Below are positions 59,686 to 64,000 of a stretch of 64,000 nucleotides of DNA, in pieces. The notes under the pieces are model-generated. The model was not told the origin of the DNA. It did not search any database and saw only the letters and a list, made by a program, of their open reading frames with translations. Within the stretch, counting starts at the first letter, position 1. Each line of letters opens with the position of its first letter. Origin of the DNA: Rhizohabitans arisaemae (GTDB lineage Bacteria > Actinomycetota > Actinomycetes > Streptosporangiales > Streptosporangiaceae); NCBI RefSeq assembly GCF_025996515.1, contig NZ_BLRH01000060.1, forward strand, positions 1,178,001 through 1,242,000. The letters are read 5' to 3'. A program made the position numbers and the translations under genes.

Positions 59686-61083
59686 TCAGACGCGGGTGGC
59701 CGCCGTCTCCCCCTGGGGGACGGACGCCGGCTTGCGCCGCATCAACAGCAGTGCGAGTACGGCACCCGCCAGGGCGACCACGGCGGCACCCACGAACGAC
59801 GCCTGGAATCCGTCGGTGAGCTTGACGGGGTCGCCCAGCTCGGCCGCCCCTTGAGACATGGCGATCGCCGTCATCACCGCCAGCCCGAGCGCCGAACCCA
59901 CGTTGTAGGTGGTGTTGACGATGCCCGAGGCCAGGCCGGCGTCCTCCGGCCGTGCGCCGGACATGGCCGACATCATGGCGGGGATGTAGGCCAGCGACAT
60001 ACCCACCGCCGCCACGAGGCTGGCCGGAAGGACGTCCACCACGAAGGTGCCGGTCGGCCGGGCGAACGCCAGCCATCCGATGCCCGCGGCCAGCACCAGC
60101 AGGCCGAGCACGATGAGCGGCTTGGCGCCGAAGCGGCCGAGGAGGCGGGCGGTGATGCCGATCATGAAGATCATGACCGCGATCGTCATCGGCAGCAGCG
60201 CGGCACCGCTGGCGAAGGCGCCGTAGTCCAGAACCTGCTGCAGGTACAGGTTGAGGAAGTACCACATCGGAATCCACGCCGCGCCGAGCAGCGTCATCGC
60301 GAGGTTCGACGCGGCCAGGCCCGGGACGCGCCAGATCGACAGCGGCATGAGCGGCCGGCGTGCGCTGCGCTGGATCAGCAGGAACAGCACCAGCAGAGCC
60401 GCGCCGGCGAGGGCGGCGACCCAGTTCTCCGCGACGATGGCGTAGACCACCAGGGCGATGCCCGCCGTCACCGCGACGGCGCCGAGCACGTCCACCGAGC
60501 CGCGCCTCCCGGACGTGGCGGGCAGCAGGGCCGGTACCGCCAGCAGGGTGAGCAGGCCGATCGGGATGTACACGATGAACACCCAGGGCCAGCTCAGGTA
60601 CTCGGTGATGACGCCGCCGAGGAACACTCCGGCGGTGCCGCCGGCGGGCGCGGCCGCGCCGTACAGGGCCATGGCTTTGCCCAGTTCACGCGGGTCGTGC
60701 GAGAACAGCATCATCAGCAGCGTCATGGCTGCCGGGGCGATCAGCGCGCCGCCGACGCCTTGGATGGCGCGGCCCAGAATCTCGACCCAGGCGGTTCCTG
60801 CGAACGCGGCCACGACCGAGCCCGCCACGAGGATCACCCACCCTGCGGCGAAGACCTTGCGTGCACCAAGCAGGTCGGACAGCCGCCCGCCGAGAAGCAG
60901 GAGCCCGGCGAAGGCGACCACGTAGGCGTTGAACACCCACTGCAGGTCACCGGCCGAGAAACCGAGGTCGCGCTGCATGTCGGGGAGCGCGACGCCGATG
61001 ATGGAGGTGTCCATGATGACCATGAACTGCGCGGCGGCGAGCACGATGAGTGCCCACCATCGACGAGGGTTTACGGCGTTCAT
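59686..61083 (-). CDS. DHA2-type MFS efflux transporter (EmrB/QacA-like)
   Basis: 465 residues. Motif A-like loop LLLGGRLSDLLGARKVFAAG after helix 2, N-terminal FMVIMDTSIIGVALPDMQRD (DHA2 motif D1 region), and motif C-like GGTAGVFLGGVITEYLSWPW, followed by further helices to the end (AALLVLFLLIQRS, VVALAGAVLALLLMRRKP). Expected to export drugs or toxic metabolites using protons. Start ATG 61083. It lies 63 bp downstream of the FAD-dependent oxidoreductase gene on the same strand and may share its promoter and operators. Confidence 0.93.
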   Translation of the reverse strand: MNAVNPRRWWALIVLAAAQFMVIMDTSIIGVALPDMQRDLGFSAGDLQWVFNAYVVAFAGLLLLGGRLSDLLGARKVFAAGWVILVAGSVVAAFAGTAWVEILGRAIQGVGGALIAPAAMTLLMMLFSHDPRELGKAMALYGAAAPAGGTAGVFLGGVITEYLSWPWVFIVYIPIGLLTLLAVPALLPATSGRRGSVDVLGAVAVTAGIALVVYAIVAENWVAALAGAALLVLFLLIQRSARRPLMPLSIWRVPGLAASNLAMTLLGAAWIPMWYFLNLYLQQVLDYGAFASGAALLPMTIAVMIFMIGITARLLGRFGAKPLIVLGLLVLAAGIGWLAFARPTGTFVVDVLPASLVAAVGMSLAYIPAMMSAMSGARPEDAGLASGIVNTTYNVGSALGLAVMTAIAMSQGAAELGDPVKLTDGFQASFVGAAVVALAGAVLALLLMRRKPASVPQGETAATRV

Positions 61084-61146
61084 GCCGTCCTTCTTTCTCG
61101 CATCCCCCAGGCTGAGGCGGATGCGTTGTTGCGGTGGGTGAGAGAT

Positions 61147-62328
61147 TCAGGTGGTGAGCGCGTCGAGGGAGGCGCGTGCTGCTATTCCGTTCCTGAGGCG
61201 CATCAGTTCTTTGGGGGCGTTGACGGCGACGGCGCCCACCAGCACGCCTTCTTTGAGGAAGGCCACGGTGAAGCGATCGTCGGCGGGTGAGCCGTCGACG
61301 ACCCGCTCCTCGTCCGCCAGGTGCGGCAGGCCGGCGGTCTGGATCCGGGCGCCGTGCGCGGTGGTCGCGAACGACGGGATCCCGGCGTACGGCCGGGCCG
61401 CGTCCGGCCCGGCGAGGAGGTTGCGCGCGGCGACGGCGCCCTGTTCGTTGGCGTTGGACCAGTGCTCGACGCGTACGGGCGTTCCGCCGTACAGGTCATG
61501 CGGCCAGCGGGCGACGTCGCCCGCCGCCACGACGGTCGTCGTCCCCTCGGCGAACAGGGAGCTCGTACAGACGACTCCGTCGTCGAGCTTGAGCCCGCTG
61601 CCCTCCAGCCAGTCGGTGCCGGGCTCGACGCCCAGGGCCGCCACGACGAGGGTCGCCGGTAGGGTGCGCCCGTCGCTCAGCCGTACCGCGGTGACGCGAT
61701 CGCCGCCGTCGAAGGAGACCACGCGCGTGCCGGGGACCAGTTCCACGCCGTGCCGCTCGTGGTGGCCCGCGAGCCAGCGCGAGACCTGCTCGCCGAGAGT
61801 GCCGGACATGGGGTACGGCCCTGGGTCCACCAGGGTCACGGCCAGCCCGAGGCGCCTCGCGGTGGAGGCGACTTCGCCGCCGATGAACCCGCCGCCGACC
61901 ACGGTGACGCGGTCGTGTCCCGCACCGAGCGCGGCCCGCAGGGTCAGCGCGTCATCGACGGTGCGCAGGGTGTGCACGCCCGAGGGGTGATTCTTGAGCC
62001 GGCGCGGCCGGGCGCCGGTGGCCACGACGAGCCCGTCGTAGGGGATCACGGTGTCGTCGTCCAGGACGACGGACTGTTCCGCGAGGCGCAGGGCGACGGC
62101 CGTCCTGCCCCGGAGCCATCCGTCGTCGAGCTGCTCCGCGCCGGGCAGCGACACATCGTCGTCGCCGTTCAGCACGCTTTTGGACAGGGGCGGACGGTTG
62201 TAGGGCGAATGCGCCTCCGCACCGATCAGCGTGACGTCGCCTTCGAACCCTTCGGCCCGTAGCGCTTGCACCGCACGCAGCCCGGCCAGCGAAGCACCGA
62301 CGACGACGATCCGGTTCAGGTCTCTCAT
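61147..62328 (-). CDS. FAD-dependent NAD(P) oxidoreductase (ferredoxin-reductase/CoA-disulfide-reductase-like)
   Basis: 393 residues. FAD-binding Rossmann fold IVVVGASLAGLRAVQALRAE; second nucleotide site VTVVGGGFIGGEVASTARRL; FAD-contact VVAAGDVARWPHDLYGG. The N-terminal SPYNRPPLSKSVLNG is typical of class III ferredoxin/rubredoxin reductases. No redox-active CxxC is seen near the flavin. ATG 62328 is preferred because the fold begins five residues later; ATG 62349 lies within a CsoR-like operator. Probably an electron-transfer partner induced with the copper/thiol regulon. Confidence 0.9.
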   Translation of the reverse strand: MRDLNRIVVVGASLAGLRAVQALRAEGFEGDVTLIGAEAHSPYNRPPLSKSVLNGDDDVSLPGAEQLDDGWLRGRTAVALRLAEQSVVLDDDTVIPYDGLVVATGARPRRLKNHPSGVHTLRTVDDALTLRAALGAGHDRVTVVGGGFIGGEVASTARRLGLAVTLVDPGPYPMSGTLGEQVSRWLAGHHERHGVELVPGTRVVSFDGGDRVTAVRLSDGRTLPATLVVAALGVEPGTDWLEGSGLKLDDGVVCTSSLFAEGTTTVVAAGDVARWPHDLYGGTPVRVEHWSNANEQGAVAARNLLAGPDAARPYAGIPSFATTAHGARIQTAGLPHLADEERVVDGSPADDRFTVAFLKEGVLVGAVAVNAPKELMRLRNGIAARASLDALTT

Positions 62329-62340
62329 GACCTGGGAAGA

Positions 62341-62359
62341 TATACCCATGGGGGGTATA
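62341..62359. promoter_or_regulatory. CsoR-like operator 1
   Basis: TATACCCATGGGGGGTATA: TATACCC arm, central C/G tract and GGGTATA arm, as in operators of the CsoR/RcnR repressor family. Lies 13 bp upstream of the oxidoreductase start. Confidence 0.7.
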
Positions 62360-62380
62360 GTCGTCTACGTGATACATCTC

Positions 62381-62405
62381 ACACATACCTATAGGGGGTA
62401 TGTGT
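62381..62405. promoter_or_regulatory. CsoR-like operator 2
   Basis: Inverted repeat ACACATACC (62381-62389) / GGTATGTGT (62397-62405) around TATAGGG. Middle of the divergent promoter region; closely similar to the other four sites. Confidence 0.7.
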
Positions 62406-62443
62406 CTTGGCGGATGGGCGACTGGGGCGTAGGGTTTTCCGGC

Positions 62444-62462
62444 ACACCCCATGGGGGTATAT
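62444..62462. promoter_or_regulatory. CsoR-like operator 3
   Basis: ACACCCCATGGGGGTATAT, ending ten bases before the CopZ-like start and just upstream of its GGAGG ribosome site. Binding here would block translation-region transcription directly. Confidence 0.65.
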
Positions 62463-62471
62463 GGAGGACAC

Positions 62472-62681
62472 ATGGAAACCAGCACTTACATCGTCGTCGG
62501 CATGACGTGCGGCGGCTGCGTCGGCACGGTGCGGGCCAAGATCGGCAAGCTTTCCGGCGTGGCGGAGGTGAACATCGACCTGGCCAGCGGCAAGGTCGCC
62601 GTCACAGGCCCGGGTCCCATCGACGACGCGCTGATTCGGAGCGCCGTCGAGGACGCGGGCTACGGGCTAGTTGGCAGCTGA
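62472..62681 (+). CDS. copZ: Heavy-metal-associated (HMA) domain copper chaperone
   Basis: 69 residues, one ferredoxin-like HMA domain. Metal-binding GMTCGGCVGTVRAKIGKLSG, then VAEVNIDLASGKVAVTG and EDAGYGLVG. Relatives carry Cu(I) to P-type ATPases or to a CsoR repressor. ATG 62472 has GGAGG at the right spacing. Three operator-like palindromes precede it and a 13-bp hairpin terminator follows, so it is transcribed alone. No copper ATPase gene is nearby. Confidence 0.93.
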   Translation: METSTYIVVGMTCGGCVGTVRAKIGKLSGVAEVNIDLASGKVAVTGPGPIDDALIRSAVEDAGYGLVGS

Positions 62682-62697
62682 AGCCGGAAAGGCCGCC

Positions 62698-62730
62698 GCC
62701 GGCCGCCCCTCGCTCGCAGGGGCGGCCGGC
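62698..62730 (+). terminator. Terminator hairpin after the copper chaperone gene
   Basis: GCCGGCCGCCCCT and AGGGGCGGCCGGC form a perfect 13-bp stem around CGCTCGC. Confidence 0.8.
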
Positions 62731-62744
62731 GCGGCTCACGGGCC

Positions 62745-62763
62745 ATATACCGGGTATAGGTAT
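62745..62763. promoter_or_regulatory. CsoR-like operator 4 (no gene directly downstream)
   Basis: ATATACCGGGTATAGGTAT: core TATACCGGGTATA is a perfect palindrome but has a shorter G/C tract than the other sites. Lies between the chaperone terminator and the end of the AhpD-like gene. Confidence 0.5.
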
Positions 62764-62822
62764 CTTCGGTTTACTCCGTATGAGGGCGGCAAACCGCTCG
62801 TGGTACGCGTACGCCTGCCTCC

Positions 62823-63341
62823 CTACTCCGCGGGCTCCAGCCCGATCAGGAGGTTGAAGGCACCGGTCAGCAGGTTCAGGGTGACCACCCCCACGACCTC
62901 CGCGATGATCCGGTCGCTCCAGCCGTGCGCGCGCAGTTCCGCGACGTCCTCGTCGGTGAGGGACGAAGGCTCCGCCAGGACGCGTACGGCCACGGAGATC
63001 AGCGCGGCCTCCCTGGCGTCCGTGGACGTCCCCTGCCTGGCCAGCGCGATGTCGTTCTCACTGAGCCCCGCCGCACGTGCCGCTTGCGTGTGTGCTTGGC
63101 GGCAGGTGCCGCAACCGATCCACTCCTGTACGGCGAGGGAGATCTTCTCGCTGAGCGCGCGTGGGATCTTCACACGTTTCATGGCGCGTGAGAAGTCCAG
63201 GTAGCCCTGGAGCAGCGCGGGGGAATGCGCCATGGTGGCGACCATTTCTCCCACGTTGCCCCGTCTGCTGATGATGTCGGTCAGCAGCGCTCCGGACTTC
63301 TCGGGGGCCTCGGCGGGGTCGAGCGGGGCAAGGCGTCGCAT
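62823..63341 (-). CDS. AhpD/carboxymuconolactone-decarboxylase-family protein
   Basis: 172 residues. All-helical alkylhydroperoxidase-like domain with the redox motif in VQEWIGCGTCRQAHTQAARA (E-x3-C-x2-C-x3-H). The rest is DALARQGTSTDAREAALISV-type helices (IALARQGTSTDAREAALISV) and WSDRIIAEVVGVVTLNLLTG. Reduces peroxides or acts in thiol chemistry. The frame extends upstream, but ATG 63341 has AAGGAGG just before it and follows a CsoR-like operator. Likely induced together with the chaperone and the flavin oxidoreductase. Confidence 0.9.
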   Translation of the reverse strand: MRRLAPLDPAEAPEKSGALLTDIISRRGNVGEMVATMAHSPALLQGYLDFSRAMKRVKIPRALSEKISLAVQEWIGCGTCRQAHTQAARAAGLSENDIALARQGTSTDAREAALISVAVRVLAEPSSLTDEDVAELRAHGWSDRIIAEVVGVVTLNLLTGAFNLLIGLEPAE

Positions 63342-63366
63342 GTGTCCTCCTTGATGTTCCCATGTA

Positions 63367-63387
63367 CTATACCCCCCTAAGGTATAG
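63367..63387. promoter_or_regulatory. CsoR-like operator 5
   Basis: CTATACC (63367-63373) and GGTATAG (63381-63387) are complementary around CCCCTAA. About 26 bp upstream of the AhpD-like start, overlapping its likely promoter. Confidence 0.7.
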
Positions 63388-64000
63388 AGAAGAATAGCGT
63401 GGCCATCGGAGATCGACTGGGAGCGCCACTCATCCACCGGTCGACTTGTCCGGTGCCGTTTCATTTGGTGAGCTCAGCCAGGCGCTTGTGCAGTACGGCG
63501 AGGAAACCCTTGACGACGTTCCAGCCGATCCGGCAAGAAGGCGAAGAGCCTCTTGTTCCGCGGCTCTATCCGCAGGCCCGGCACGCCGTACACGGCGCTT
63601 CATGGCTTCGGGAGGAACTCGTCCGCCCACAGAGGAGGGCAAAAAAGAAAGCAAGGAGGTTGCCGCTCCTTGCCTCTTCTAACGTATAGCGCACCGGTGG
63701 GCTTGCGGCAAGACCCGGGTCGTGCCGCAGAATGACCGCCAAGGTCAGAACCTGCGGAAACGACAGATCCACCAAGTACGTGGGTTGTTGCCGACGCATG
63801 GGTGCGCGGCCGCCGGTGGACTCGGCTCCGGGGGCTCGGCGCGCAGGCGCGGATGTGCACGCCGCCGGACTGCGCGAAGCGGCCGACCCAAATTCCGACC
63901 CACGGTATTCCGGCGTATCGATCTTCTTGCCGTCGTCGCCGACCGATTCAGTCACCGACATGCGGCTTCTCGATTCCACCGCTGAGGCGGGCAGACGGCC
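63388..64000. other. No confident gene to the window end
   Basis: Several frames are open on both strands. A minus-strand one (63566-63979) includes YLVDLSFPQVLTLAVILRHD, but none has a recognisable domain together with a ribosome site. The part near 63640-63680 is A/T-richer (AAAAAAGAAAGCAAGGAGG). Decayed mobile DNA is possible. Confidence 0.45.

Noticed and set aside
1-64000. CRISPR array, rRNA operon or replication origin
   Set aside because: No regularly spaced direct repeats, no rRNA sequence and no cluster of DnaA boxes or iterons was seen on reading through the window.

Overview
The window is about 70% G+C actinomycete chromosome. Chaplin-type repeats, DUF5703, DUF6247, SARP/AfsR-type regulators and an FxLD lanthipeptide system suggest a filamentous actinobacterium, most likely Streptosporangiales (Nonomuraea/Streptosporangium-like). 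That placement is inference from gene content; no marker tree was possible. The left 8.3 kb is core-like: the 5' part of topA, a DUF5703 gene convergent with a PrsW-type membrane protease, a very large eight-repeat chaplin-like surface protein, a secreted protein and an M20 peptidase, ending at a tRNA-Leu(GAG).

From the 3' end of tRNA-Leu (8353) to 24451 lies a probable integrated island of about 16 kb. It is bounded by 24-bp copies of the tRNA 3' end, and beside each copy is the 3' remnant of a site-specific recombinase gene. The cargo is a leftward class I lanthipeptide operon of the FxLD type: a frameshifted PTPS/QueD-like gene, a PIMT-like methyltransferase, a 48-residue precursor, LanB, LanC and a free-standing SpaB_C-type protein. 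A divergent GntR/UTRA regulator lies upstream. The precursor core carries an Asp-Gly next to Cys, a plausible site for methyltransferase-driven isoaspartate formation. The rest of the island is accessory DNA: small orphan genes, a frameshifted antitoxin/PIN toxin pair, two lower-GC orphan membrane proteins, a tRNA-Pro fragment, a 5'-truncated HAD gene and a DUF6247/RelE-like pair.

From 24.5 to 31 kb the DNA is a patchwork of broken genes (recombinase tail, GlxA N-terminus, ROK C-terminus, IS3 remnant, tyrosine integrase tail, MFS tail). Intact genes among them are a cupin, a divergent MocR regulator and class V aminotransferase pair, a GlxA-type AraC regulator, an HD-domain protein and an NTF2-like protein. 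A 68-bp hairpin-bearing repeat occurs in opposite orientations upstream of both GlxA genes.

From 33.7 to 37.4 kb there is a metal-chelate (FecBCD-type) ABC importer with a 188-bp tandem duplication across the binding-protein/permease junction. A large SARP/NB-ARC/TPR regulator diverges from a two-gene surface operon: a DNRLRE/FG-GAP-like secreted protein and a 1897-residue RHS/YD-repeat protein with an unrecognised C-terminal tip. A two-component system, an S41 protease and a MacB/FtsX-type ABC transporter follow.

The right end (55.7 to 64 kb) holds a type-B carboxylesterase, a large membrane protein of unknown function, a DHA2-type MFS exporter whose 3' end is also present as a relic 2.1 kb away, and a small putative copper/thiol stress regulon. 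That regulon consists of an FAD-dependent oxidoreductase, a CopZ-like HMA protein and an AhpD-like protein around five CsoR-like palindromes. No CsoR gene or copper ATPase is seen here. Strong hairpins mark several operon ends.
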